Of a stretch of 64,000 nt of DNA, positions 53,770-64,000 are shown one piece after another. The notes under the pieces are model-generated. The model was not told the DNA's origin, searched no databases, and was given only the letters and a program-made list of their open reading frames with translations. Position numbers and translations under genes: made by a program. Where the stretch lies: NCBI GenBank assembly GCA_963969495.1, contig OZ018333.1, forward strand, positions 86,221,256 through 86,285,255. The letters run 5' to 3'. Within the stretch, counting starts at the first letter, position 1. The number at the start of each line of letters is the position of its first letter. This DNA comes from Ceratothoa steindachneri. Its lineage: Eukaryota; Arthropoda; Malacostraca; Isopoda; Cymothoidae.

Positions 53770-54580
53770 TTTTCACCGATGATAAAAGATAATAATTTTC
53801 CCGTTTGAAGATTACATTTATGAGCCAGCGGAATACTGTGAACTTGTTTTGAATGTAACGAAAAATTTCCAATAATGTAATATAATATACTCAATAGCAA
53901 TTTAAACCAAATTTCCATGGGTTTTTTAGTGTTCGAAAAATCTTTAATTATTTCTCTCAACACCCGTCCTGGTAGGAAATTAAGATTATCCACTTCTTCT
54001 TCTTCTTCTTCTCTCGCCCACTCGTCGGGGACGACTGACGAATCATTAATTATATCGTAAATTGCATTCACAATCTTTTTCCTCTTATTAGGGTTCGGCA
54101 CATTGTAGATTTTCTCGAATTTTTCGCTAAGTTTGTAAAAAATACTACATTCCAAATAACTGCTCCAACCTTTCGTAGCCATTTTACGAATAGGTTTTTT
54201 CGACGCCATGAATATTAACGAAGTCGTTAAAACGACGATATTATGATAATAGAATTCTTGACTTATATTTTCCTGACCTCCTTCGGCAAAGAAACGGGAC
54301 ATATTTTTAAACCATCGCCTGTAATCGATTAATTTATATTCATGCATTTTTTTAAGGAAAAACCGATTCAACGCGGTCAAATTTCTGTGATATTCCTTTT
54401 TGCAATGGGGGCAGTTTTCTTCTTCTCGGTATAAAATGTTTCTGAAACTATAAATTTCGCAGCAGCAATACTTTTGCGAAAATTTAACGATATTATGTTT
54501 TGTTTTGAAAATTCCTTGGAAAAATTTTTATTTCGCAATCCACCGATTTCCGTTCTTTCATGTCCGACCAATGAATCCAA
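53757..54580 (-). pseudogene. Zinc-finger-containing protein upstream of the CHC2 gene, frameshifted near its N-terminus
   Basis: The N-terminal frame begins at 54,580 (MDSLVGHERTEIGGL). Coding character moves by one base at the AAAAATTTTT run near 54,525. In the second frame the reading shows YCCCEIY and NCPHCKKEYH (a Cys/His cluster, about 54,470-54,400) and continues to 53,757 as a helical protein with a poly-Glu stretch. Together about 270 residues. It may be the N-terminal portion of the primase-like gene that follows. No polymerase or helicase motif is visible. Confidence 0.5.
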
Positions 54581-54639
54581 TAATTTTCAATATTATTATC
54601 CAAAAAAATGACTAAATTCATTTATTTTTCTTTCTATTA

Positions 54640-57196
54640 ATGCATTATTTAGCTATATTATTCCATTTGAATGGATTTCGGAGGGGAGGTGAAATCTCCC
54701 AAAAAATATTTTCCCAAAGATTTCACAAAATCAAAGAAAAATTTATTTTTAAGGTAATTTGACCAACAATTGAGGAGATATTTATAATTTTTGAGAAATA
54801 ATATTAGATAATACGATTTTTGAACATTTTTCATTCTTTTACTTCATGTTTTTAGACTTGATTTTATTACTGCATTATTCTATTTGGATTAAATACATAC
54901 ACTGCAAGTTGTCTTGGTCGAAGGACAAGAAAGAATGGATTTCGGGAGGGAAGTGAAATCTCCTAAAATTATTTTCCCAAAGGTTCTCCAAAATCAAAGA
55001 AAGGAAAATATTTTTGTAGTAATTTGACGAAACGAACAATTGATGAGATATTTATAATTTTTGAAAATAGTAAGAGATAATACGATTTTTTTAACATTTT
55101 TCATTCTTTTCCTTCAAGTTTTTAGACTTGATTTTAGTACTGCATTATTCTATTTGGATTAAATACATACACTGAAAGTTGTCTTGGTCGAAGGACAAGA
55201 AAGAATAGATTTCGGGAGGGAAGTGAAATCTCCTAAAATTATTTTCCCAAAGGTTCTCCAAAATCAAAGAGAGGAAAATATTTTTGTAGTAATTTGACGA
55301 AACGAACAATTGATGAGATATTTATAATTTTTGAAAATAGTAAGAGATAATACGATTTTTTTAACATTTTTCATTCTTTTCCTTCAAGTTTTTAGATTTA
55401 ATTTTATTACTGCATTATTCTATTTGGATTAAATACATACACTGCAAGTTGTCTTGGTCGAAGGACAAGGAAGAATGGATTTCGGAGGGGAGGAGAAATC
55501 TGCAAAAACTATTTTCCTAAAGGTTTCCCAAAATCAAAGAGAGGATAGAAATATTTTTGTAGTAATTTGACCAACGATTATAAAGTTCCCTCTAATTTTG
55601 GAAAAAATAATAGATAATACGATTTTGGAACATTTTTCATTCTTTTCCTTCATGTTTTTAGATTTGATTTTATTACTGTATTATTCTATTAGGATTAAAT
55701 ACACACACTGCAAGTTGTCTTGGTCGAAACCTAGAATGTTAATGGAGAAAAAATATATTTTTTATTCTCTAACCAGTTTCTTATCTTTCTCCTCCATATT
55801 CATCATCCGGACACTTCACACAGGTGAAACTCAGAGATAGGAAAAATCCAATAAAGTTTTTTTTTAGAAAATTTCCGATTTGGTTTTTGAAGGGTTATCA
55901 ATTAGCTAACATTTTCAATTTTTCTTTCATTTCGTTTTGAAAAAGAGAGTTAAATATAACTCCAAATGTTTTCGTCATAACCTTGTTTTCTGATCGTTTT
56001 AATTGATTTTTGCGAGGACAATTCATATTTTAAATGTTTTATTGTTTTCTTTACCTTATATATATAGAAAAAAATAGTTGTCATTATTCTACCATCTGCA
56101 AAAACTATTTTTCCCAAAGGTTTCCCAAAATCAAAGAGAAGACAATATTTTTGTAATAATTTGACCAACAATTGATAAGATATTTATAATATTTGAAAAA
56201 AATAATAGATAATACGATTTTTTGAACATTCTTCATTCTTTTCCTTCAAGTTTTAGATTTGATTTAATTACAGCATTATTCTATTAGGATTAAATACACA
56301 CACTGCCAGTTGTCTTGGTCAAAGGACAAGAAAGAATGGATTTCGGAGGGGAGGAGAAATCTGCAAAAACTATTTTCCCAAAGGTTTTCCAAAATCAAAG
56401 AGAGGAAAATATTTTTGTAATAATTTGACCAACAATTGATAAGAAACTTATAATTTTGGAAAAAATTAATAGATAATACGATTTTTTAACATTTTTCATT
56501 CTTTTCCTTCAAGTTTTTAGATTTGATTTAATTACTGTAATATTCTATTATGATTGAATACACACACTGCAAGTTGTCTTGGACGAAGGAGAAGAAAGAA
56601 TGGATTTCGGAGGGGAGGAGAAATCTGAAAAAACTATTTTCCCAGAGGTTTTCCAAAATCAAAGAGAGGATAGAAATATTTTTGTAGTAATTTGACCAAC
56701 AATTGATAAGATATTCATAATTATCGAAAATAATAATAGATAATACGATTTTTGAACATTTTTCATTCTTTTCCTTAAGTTTTTTTATTTGATTTTATTA
56801 CAGCATTATTCTATTAGGATTATATACACACACTGCAAGTTGTCTTATTCGAAACATAAAATGTTAATGGAAAAAGAATATATTTTTTATTCTCTAACCA
56901 GTTTCTAATCTTTCTCCTCCATCTTCAACATCCGGACACTTCACACAGGTGAAACTCAGAGACGGGAAAAATTCCTAAAGTTTTTTTTTTCGAAAATTTC
57001 CGATTTGGTTTTTGAAGGGTTATCAATTAGCTAACATTTTAAATTTTTCTTTTATTTCGGTTTGAAAAAGAGAGTTAAATATAACTCCAAATGTTTTTGG
57101 AAAAAACTTGTTTTCTGATCGATTTAATTGATTTTTGCGTGGACAATTCATATTTTAAATTTTTTATTGTTTTTCTTTACCTTATTATATATATAG
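54640..57196. repeat. Direct-repeat array, left part (about 267-bp A units and 340-370-bp B inserts)
   Basis: The recurring A unit holds ATAATACGATTTTT, CATTTTTCATTCTTTTCC, CTGCATTATTCTATTAGGAT, ACACTGCAAGTTGTCTTGGT and GAATGGATTTCGGAGGGGAG, with marker spacings of 270, 270, about 266 and 264-267 bp. B segments start after CAAGTTGTCTTGGTCGAA at about 55,728-56,100 and 56,848-57,190 (markers TCTCTAACCAGTTTCT, GGACACTTCACACAGGTGAA). No ORF is conserved. WSSV and baculoviruses carry homologous regions made of direct repeats, and in WSSV these are near 250 bp, so this array may be the virus's equivalent. Confidence 0.85.
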
Positions 57197-58366
57197 ACAA
57201 GCCGTTATTTCACTCTTCCTTACAGGAAGAGCTTGGTTACACAGGCACCCCTGCGGGGGGGGGTGTGGCCTACGGCCTTATTTGCTAATTCTATCCACTT
57301 TTTTACCCCCTTTTTATAGACTATTTACCTATTTTAGTTAAGGAAGAACAAAAACATTACAAATTTATTCTTTTTTTTATTTATTTACAAAAATTATTTA
57401 ACTTTAATTCTTTTAACAATCGGTAATTCTACAATCTTTTCGTCATTCATTTGAGATTCTGATAAAGACCGCTTTAAGTTGTTATTTAGATTAAAATTTT
57501 CATTTTTATTATTATCAATATTAAAATTATCATTTTTATTGTTATATTTACATAAAATTTCTATTGATTTATTTTCCAGCTTTTCCGTTATTTTATTTTT
57601 CAGCTTTTCCATGTTTTTGTCAATATTTTTAATTTCATTTTTCAAATTTTCTTCAGTTTGAGCAAGTTTTTCATCAGTATTAGAAAGTAATTTTTCTTCA
57701 GTTTTTTCAAGTTTTTCGTCAATATTACATTCAAGTCCAAAGAACTCCCTTTGAAAAGAATAATCATCCAATTCCATTCCGGGATCGAATTGACTGTGAA
57801 CCTTTTCTGGGGTGTCAAACTGTTCCAAAATATATTTATTATCTTCACCTTTTTCTATTTCGTAGTCTTCGCTTTGCAGATAATAACTGTGAGTGTTTTT
57901 CTCTGTTCTTTTCGTATTTTAAAACTCGTTCTCTTAAACATTTATTTTCATAAATTTCATAGACTCTGTTTACGCCCCTAACCCTTTTTTTAAGTTAATT
58001 CACCTTTTTTGTTTAATTGTCTTTGTCTATCCCATAGTTTAAAGCTCGCTCCGCTCGCAAATAGTCTACTTTTAAACTTTTAATTTTTCGAAGTTTTTTC
58101 TTCTATATTCTCTATCATTTTTGTAATTTCAACACCTTCAGTTAATTTTTGAAATAATTTTCTAATTTAATTCATTTTCATTGTTTTTTATATTCGTATT
58201 TGTAGTGGGTTTTCAAAACACCCTTTTCAATACCCTTTCCTAACCTTTTTAACTATTTTAACCCTTTGTTTTTCAAAAAAACCCAAGTCATATTCAAACT
58301 AAGACCAAAAACTTATTTTCAAAAATTTCAAAAAATTCAAAAAATCACGTAATACAATTATAGAGT
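57197..58366 (-). mobile_element. Copy 2 of the hairpin-ended element, complete, inserted in a B repeat
   Basis: On the minus strand it runs from AACTCTATAATTGTATTACG (58,366) to AATAACGGCTTGT (57,197). It sits cleanly inside a B unit: the B sequence stops at TTATATATATAG (57,196) and resumes at AAAATTGTTGTCATTATTCT (58,372). The 3' end has three hairpins: GGCC-TAC-GGCC (57,267-57,277), a CACCCC/GGGGTG stem (57,245-57,268) and CTCTTCCT-TAC-AGGAAGAG (57,213-57,231). No terminal inverted repeats are visible, and no clear target duplication. Confidence 0.85.
57394..57915 (-). CDS. Element-borne coiled-coil protein, copy 2
   Basis: The longest copy-2 frame runs from about 57,900 (no clear ATG; YYLQSEDYEIEKGEDNKYIL) to a stop at 57,394. 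It contains EQFDTPEKVHSQFDPGMEL, EKL--TEE coiled-coil repeats, an Asn-rich linker and a basic C-terminus (PIVKRIKVK) that resembles a nuclear-localisation signal. A second, overlapping frame upstream (VNRVYEIYENKCLRERVLKY) is also conserved between copies. The protein may therefore start in that frame, through a splice or shift. No transposase or nuclease motif. Confidence 0.6.
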   Translation of the reverse strand, partial: TKRTEKNTHSYYLQSEDYEIEKGEDNKYILEQFDTPEKVHSQFDPGMELDDYSFQREFFGLECNIDEKLEKTEEKLLSNTDEKLAQTEENLKNEIKNIDKNMEKLKNKITEKLENKSIEILCKYNNKNDNFNIDNNKNENFNLNNNLKRSLSESQMNDEKIVELPIVKRIKVK

Positions 58367-58371
58367 TGGTG

Positions 58372-60878
58372 AAAATTGTTGTCATTATTCTACCATCTGC
58401 AAAAACTATTTTTCCAAAGGTTTTCCAAAATCAAAGAGAGGATAGAAATATTTTTGTAGTAATTTGACCAACAATTGATAAGATATTTATAATTATCGAA
58501 AATAATAATAGATAATACGATTTTTGAACATTTTTCATTCTTTTCCCTTAAGTTTTTTCATTTGATTTTATTACTGCATTATTCTATTAGGATTAAATAC
58601 ACACACTGCAAATTGTCTTATTCGAAGCATAAAATGTTAATGAAAAAAGAATATATTTTTTTATTCTCTAACCAGTTTCTAATCTTTCTCGTCCATCTTC
58701 AACATCCAAACACTTCACACAGGTGAAATTCAGAGACGGGAAAAATTCCTAAAGTTTTTTTTTTTCGAAAATTTCCGATTTGGTTTTTGAAGGGATATCA
58801 ATTAGCTAACATTTTCAATTTTTCTTTCATTTCGGTTTGAAAAAGAGAGTTAAATATAACTCCAAATGTTTTTGGAAAAAACTTGTTTTCTGATCGATTT
58901 AATTGATTTTTGCGTGGACAATTCATATGTTAAATTTTTTATTGTTTTTCTTTACCTTATTATATATATAAAAAAATAGTTGTCATTCTTTTACCATCTG
59001 CAAAAACTATTTTTCCAAAGGTTTCCAAAAATCAAAGAGAGGAAAATATTTTTGTAGTAATTTGACGAACAATTGATAAGATATTAATAATTTTTGATGT
59101 GAAAATAGTAATAGATAATACAATTTTTTAACATTTTTCATTCTTTTCGTTCAAGTTTTTAGTTTTAATTTTATTACAACATTATTCTATTAGGATTAAA
59201 TACATACACTGCCAGTTGTCTTGGACGAAGAACAAGAAAGAATGGATTTCGGAGGGGAGGTGAAATATCCCAAAACTATTTTCCCAAAGATTTTCCAAAA
59301 TCAAAGAGAGGAATATATTTTGGAGGTAATTTGACTAACAATTGATAAGATATTTATAATTTCGGAAAATAATATTAGATAATACGATTTTTGAACATTT
59401 TTCATTCTTTTCCTTCAGGTTTTTAGATTTGATTTTATGTATTACTGCATTATTCTATTAAGATTAAATACATACACTGCAAGTTGTCTTGGTCGAAGGT
59501 AAAGACAGAATGGATATCGGCGGGGGAGGTGAAATAAGCAAAAACTATTTTCCCAAAGATTTCACAAAATCAAAGAGAGAAATATATTTTTTTTAGTAAT
59601 TTGACCAACAATTGATGAGATATTTATAATTTTGGAAAATTATAATAGAAAATATGATTTTTAAACATTTTTCATTCTTTTGTTTCAAGTTTTTAGATTT
59701 GATTTAATTACTGCAAGGTAAATTGACGAACAATATATAAGATATTTATAATTTTGGAAAATAATATTAGATAATACGATTTTTGAACATTTTTTATTCT
59801 TTTCCTTCATGTTTTTAGATTTGATTTTATTACTGCATTATTCTATTAAGATTAAATACATACACTGCAGGTTGTTTTGTTCTAATGACAAGAAAGAATG
59901 GATTTCTGAGTGGTGGTGAAATCTGCCCAAAACTATTTTCTCAAAGATTTCACAAAATCCAAGAGAGGAATATATTTTTTTTAGTAATTGGATCAACAAT
60001 TGATAAGATATTCATAATTTTTGAAAAATTATAATAGATAATACGATTTTTGAACATTTTTCATTCTTTTCCTTCATGTTTTTAGATTTGATTTTATTAC
60101 TGCATTATTCTATTAAGATTAAATACATACACTGCAGGTTGTTTTGTTCTAATGACAAGAAAGAATGGATTTCTGAGTGGTGGTGAAATCTGCCCAAAAC
60201 TATTTTCTCAAAGATTTCACAAAATCCAAGAGAGGAATATATTTTTTTTAGTAATTGGATCAACAATTGATAAGATATTCATAACTTTTGAAAAATTATA
60301 ATAGATAATACGATTTTTGAACATTTATCATTCTTTTCATTTAAATTTTTAGATTCGATTTTATTACTACATTATTCTATTAGGATTAAATACATACACT
60401 GCGGGTGTTTTGTTCTAATGACAAGAAAGAATGGATTTCTGAGTGGTGGTGAAATCTGCCCAAAACTATTTTCTCAAAGATTTCACAAAAATCAAAGAGA
60501 GGAATATATTTTTTTTAGTAATTGGATCAACAATTGATAAGATATTCATAATTTTTGAAAAATTATAATAGATAATACGATTTTTGAATATTTATCATTC
60601 TTTTCATTTAAATTTTTAGATTCGATTTTATTACTACATTATTCTATTAGGATTAAATACATACACTGCGGGTTGTTTTGTTCTAATGACAAGAAAGAAT
60701 GGATTTCTGAGTGGTGGTGAAATCTGCCCAAAACTATTTTCTCAAAGATTTCACAAAATCAAAGAGAGGAATATATTTTTTTTAGTAATTGGATCAACAA
60801 TTGATAAGATATTCATAATTTTTGAAAAATTATAATAGATAATACGATTTTTGAACATTTTTCATTCTTTTCCTTTAA
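58372..60878. repeat. Direct-repeat array, right part
   Basis: Continues the same A/B array: a B segment at about 58,618-58,990, then A units with marker positions near 59,138, 59,402, 59,671, 59,794 (short unit), 60,061, 60,329, 60,596 and 60,862 (spacing 264-269 bp). The last four units form a homogenised subfamily (CTGAGTGGTGGTGAAATCTG) that differs from the left units (GGAGGGGAGG). This points to recent local amplification. The array ends at 60,878 in mid-unit, where copy 3 of the hairpin element is joined. Confidence 0.85.
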
Positions 60879-61384
60879 GCGAAGACTACGAAATAGAAAA
60901 AAGTGAAGATAATAAATATATTTTGGAGCAGTTTGACACCCCAGAAAAGGTTCACAGTCAATTCGATCCCGGAATGGAATTGGATGATTATTCTTTTCAA
61001 AGGGAGTTCTTTGGACTTGAATGTAATATTGACGAAAAACTTGAAAAAACTGAAGAAAAATTACTTTCTAATACTGATGAAAAACTTGCGAAAACTGAAG
61101 AAAAACTTGCTCAAACTGAAGAAAATTTGAAAAATGAAATTAAAAATATTGACAAAAACATGGAAAAGCTGAAAAATAAAATAACGGAAAGCTGGAAAAT
61201 AAATTAATAGAAATTTTATGTAAATATAACAATAAAAATGATAATTTTAATATTGATAATAATAAAATGATAAAAATGAAAATTTTAATCTAAATAACAA
61301 CTTAAAGCGGTCTTTATCAGAATCTCAAATGAATGACGAAAAGATTGTAGAATTACCGATTGTTAAAAGAATTAAAGTTAAATA
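60879..61384 (+). pseudogene. Element-borne coiled-coil gene, copy 3
   Basis: The frame at 60,851-61,207 begins in satellite sequence and reads EDYEIEKSEDNKYIL, EQFDTPEKVHSQF and one more EKL-KTEE repeat than copy 2. A shift near 61,195 (a short tandem change around AAAGCTGGAAAAT) breaks the frame. The downstream Asn-rich linker and the KRIKVK end are still readable out of frame to 61,384. Confidence 0.65.
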
Positions 61385-61584
61385 ATTTCTTTAAATAAAT
61401 AAAAAAAAAATAAATTTGTAATGTTTTTGTTCTTCCTTAACTAAAATAGGTAAATAGTCTATAAAAAGGGGGTAAAAAAGTGGATAGAATTAGCAAATAA
61501 GGCCGTAGGCCACTCCCCCCCCCCCCGCAGGGGTGCCTGTGTAACCAAGCTCTTCCTGTAAGGAAGAGTGAAATAACGGCTTGT
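60879..61584 (+). mobile_element. Copy 3 of the hairpin-ended element, 5'-truncated
   Basis: It is joined to the satellite at TCCTTTAAG/CGAAGACTACG, so the 5' half is missing. The coiled-coil gene is present up to its basic end (61,384). The 3' end has GGCC-GTA-GGCC (61,501-61,511), a C-tract/GCAGGGG stem (61,512-61,535) and CTCTTCCT-GTA-AGGAAGAG (61,550-61,568). It ends at AATAACGGCTTGT (61,584). The orientation is opposite to copy 2, so copies 2 and 3 form a large inverted pair around the satellite. Confidence 0.85.
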
Positions 61585-61939
61585 ATTTATTATAAAAAGG
61601 TTGTTCGTCAATTATTTTCAATAAAGTGATCTTTGATTTTGTCCAACTTTTGGAAATAAATAAAAGCAATGAGGCAGTTAAGTTCATTCATTCGTCGAAG
61701 GTTGAAGGGAAAGGTTGTGTTAGATATCATACGAATAATCCGATTATCGATTGTCAAAAAATTTAAATTATCCAAGATTTGTTTGATCTGGCTACAAGAT
61801 CTTCGAAAACTAATAAAAATTCACATTTTCTTTTTTAATTGACCCAATTTTTTTAATTAATTTATTTTTAAAATTAACTTTTCCATAACAAATTTTTGTA
61901 AATATTTTTTTCAAAATTAAGAATAATGATAATAATAAA
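61585..61939. other. Spacer between the hairpin element and the Fanzor gene
   Basis: 355 bp of AT-rich sequence without an ORF. It presumably includes the Fanzor promoter. Only a weak palindrome (ATAATCCGATTATCGATT, 61,735-61,752) stands out. Confidence 0.4.
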
Positions 61940-63938
61940 ATGGTTAAAAGAACGATATCGACGAAGGAACCTGTTTCAGCCAAGAAGAGGAAACTTGATT
62001 TTGTCGCAAGAAAGAATGATAAAAAAGTATATAGAAACATCAAATGTTCTTTATCTAGTATTCTTGTGCGAAATCAAAATGATATTAAAAAATCAATCGA
62101 AAAACGAGTGGAAATGGTTTCAAAGATGGCCGTCAAAGCATCTCTAGTACTAAAGGCTATGTTCTTGGAATATCATAATAATTTTGAAGAAAAATACAAA
62201 AATAACAAAGAGGGCGATGGCACCCTACCGTATTTTAAGAATAGAACTTTCTATGATCAAGCTTTTAAAATTGGGTCCGATAAAAGAAAGACGAATTTCT
62301 GTAAATTAATGGAAGAAGTGTAGAAACGTGATTTTGTATCGAAGGGATTCCAGACAGAAGAACGACACCCTTTCGACTCAAACATTATTTGTATCGAATC
62401 TGATAAATTTAAAACTCAATTTTTCATGATGACAGACCCTGAGAATCTTCATAAAATTCAACATAAGGCTTGTATTTTAGCACTAAAAACAAAAGGAGGC
62501 ATGATACACGCGGGTTTATCTGCATGTTCCAGAGCATTGGAATACTTAATTTTGGAAAATAATCGAAAATATTACGGTATTTCCTTCGTTGATAAAGAGA
62601 AAATGATGGATTTGAAGAATTTGCATTTAGATTTTATCGAAAAACAAAAAGAAATGATGAATGGAAAAGAATTTAAAAAAATGAATAGATTTGAAAGAAT
62701 TATATATTTATTACGAATGGAACAAGAAAATATACTGAAAAAAGTTTCAGTCGTTCCTCAAGCAGAAAATAAATATAGATATATTGGGATCGACAACGCC
62801 GGTGTTGAAGGTTTATTCAAATCTTTTGAAAAAAAGAAAGTTTCGACAACAAAAGAGGAAATGTGGGACGCGGTTTTTGATATGAACAAGATATTAAATA
62901 AACTTATTCCCGCTGAAAAACAAAAAGGGATGTGGGAATTTGATAATTGTATTACAACGGATGGTGTTTCTGCTTGTGTTAGATATTGGAAAAATGAAGA
63001 AAAACATCAACAACAACCTGGAAACAATAATATACCTAGCAAAGATGTAAAAAATATAATCGGTATCGATCCAGGAATCACAAACGCAGTTTACTATGTT
63101 GAATTAGATAAATTTTCATTCGAAAACAATGACGGTAACTTTAGTTATCGAACTGTCGGTAAACCCTAAAAACTCACTTCTGGGCAATACTATCACGATT
63201 CCAAAATGAATAAGTTAAAGAAATATGCGCAGAATTTATATAAAGATTTAACAAAAAAAATGACACCCGAAGATACAACTGTCGTACAAAACATGAATCC
63301 ATCTGAAAAATTGACAGATTACACTCGAAGATATATCGAAAATTACAACGAAATTTGGAAATTGGCCGCAATCAGGAATTTAAGGCGTTTAAGATTTCTA
63401 GTTCATCGAATGAAACACAGTGTTGTAGATAAATTTTATCGAAAATTTGGTAAAAGATAAGAAAGAATTTCATATTGCTTACGGTGCGGCGAATTTCAAT
63501 TCAGCAAAGAAAGGTTGTAAATATTCTGCTCCGAATCAGTTTGTTTTCAAAAAACTTGTTGAAAAAGTTGGAAAAAGAAATATTTCTCTGGTGGACGAAT
63601 ATAATACTTCGAAGAGTTGTCCCATCGATAATAAAATTTCAGTCGACAAAGTCGCCAAGCTAGTCGATGCTGGCAGTGGCAGGTTTGAAAAGAGGGAGAT
63701 TCGAGGACTCAGAAAATGTTTTCACATTCATGTTGTCGATGACAACGGAGTCGTCAAATCTCATTCTGAAAACAGCAAAAGAGGAACTTTTCTCAATCGA
63801 GATTCGATTGGCGCGATAAACATCGCGCGACGTCTCATCTGGCAAGTTTTTCATAAAAATTTGTTGGAACCAAGAGAAAAGTTGGTGCAGAGAACACATA
63901 TTTTGGGTAGAAATTCGCAAATCTACCCACATAGTTGA
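61940..63938 (+). pseudogene. Fanzor (TnpB-like RuvC nuclease), degenerate
   Basis: From ATG 61,940, one frame continues across a TAG (62,321) and a TAA (63,167) to about 63,450, where a one-base shift leads to the final frame ending at 63,938; about 666 codons in all. RuvC-I is IIGIDPGITNAVY (Asp codon 63,067), followed by TSGQYYHDSKMNK. RuvC-II is LVDEYNTSKSCP (Glu codon 63,597). RuvC-III is NRDSIGAINIARR (Asp codon 63,801). All three catalytic acids remain. The zinc-ribbon between II and III keeps only single cysteines (KSCP, RKCF) where two C-x2-C pairs are usual. Fanzors are RNA-guided DNA nucleases carried by eukaryotic transposons and large viruses. This copy cannot make a full protein without suppression. 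Confidence 0.85.
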
Positions 63939-64000
63939 AATAATACTGTATCCCTCGGATAAAAGACGAAGTTGGGATATATAATCAAGTTTAATAAATA

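Noticed and set aside
54640..60878. CRISPR array or tandem gene array
   Set aside because: Repeat period of about 267 bp with no conserved ORF and no short repeat/spacer structure; it is a satellite or hr-type array.
61735..61752. Palindrome as a recombinase core site
   Set aside because: Short AT-rich palindrome expected by chance in this composition; not shared with other copies of the element.
29186..63938. Alternative genetic code with TAA read as sense
   Set aside because: Most genes in the block also end at TAA where coding character stops, and TAG also interrupts a frame (62,321). Simple decay or error explains it better.

Overview
The window looks like nuclear DNA of an arthropod, possibly a crustacean, although no host gene here fixes the taxon. 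It has two halves of very different composition. Positions 1-29,185 are of moderate GC and consist of a nested graveyard of eukaryotic transposons around one decayed F-box/LRR copy. Positions 29,186-64,000 are very AT-rich. They hold closely packed, mostly intron-less ORFs on both strands, with Asn/Lys/Ile/Asp-rich proteins, short intergenic gaps and overlaps. I read this half as part of an integrated large nuclear DNA virus (an endogenous viral element) and its repeats. A nimavirus/nudivirus-like (Naldaviricetes-type) origin is an inference; no single hallmark gene proves it.

Left half: inverted 5' end of an I-clade LINE (1-255); 32-bp minisatellite (524-733); F-box/LRR pseudogene (1,083-2,366); reverse-transcriptase remnant of LTR/DIRS type on the minus strand (3,400-4,294); I-clade endonuclease fragment (4,452-4,904, minus); Helitron helicase scrap (5,330-5,545); an old, nearly full-length I-clade element (6,325-11,240); a CR1-like element (11,640-14,255, minus); an I-clade 3' fragment (14,231-14,660); an 0.8-kb inverted-repeat element (14,862-15,669); a deleted piggyBac transposase (15,669-16,379, minus); a Tc1/mariner deletion derivative with its TIRs (16,437-16,805); CR1-like scraps (16,850-18,700); a truncated I-clade copy (19,725-20,665); a nearly complete young I-clade element (20,950-27,815); and two 5'-truncated copies stacked head-to-tail in its poly(A) (27,816-28,792 and 28,793-29,185). 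The last poly(A) abuts the truncated end of a viral ORF.

Right half, 29,186-38,283: alternating divergent and convergent genes, including a Ulp1/adenain-type cysteine protease. 38,284-40,324 is non-coding and ends in a TATA box and a probable spliced 5' leader for the gene at 40,325, which has a broken inverted paralogue at 41,407-41,630. 44,523-52,937 is a plus-strand cluster: a poly-proline protein, a repeat-rich protein ending in a histone H3 fold, a cysteine-rich PIF-like protein and a RING protein. It converges on minus-strand genes (53,203-54,580) with a CHC2 primase-like zinc motif. 54,640-60,878 is an array of about 267-bp direct repeats resembling viral homologous regions. A mobile unit of about 1.17 kb, with a coiled-coil gene and three 3' hairpins, occurs three times (43,338; 57,197; 60,879). 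The third copy lies directly before a decayed Fanzor (TnpB-like) gene (61,940-63,938), and another Fanzor scrap lies at 41,945.

Many viral genes carry one or two lesions each, either an in-frame stop or a +/-1 shift, often at a homopolymer. This fits a fairly recently endogenised and decaying virus, but sequencing indels cannot be excluded for the homopolymer cases.
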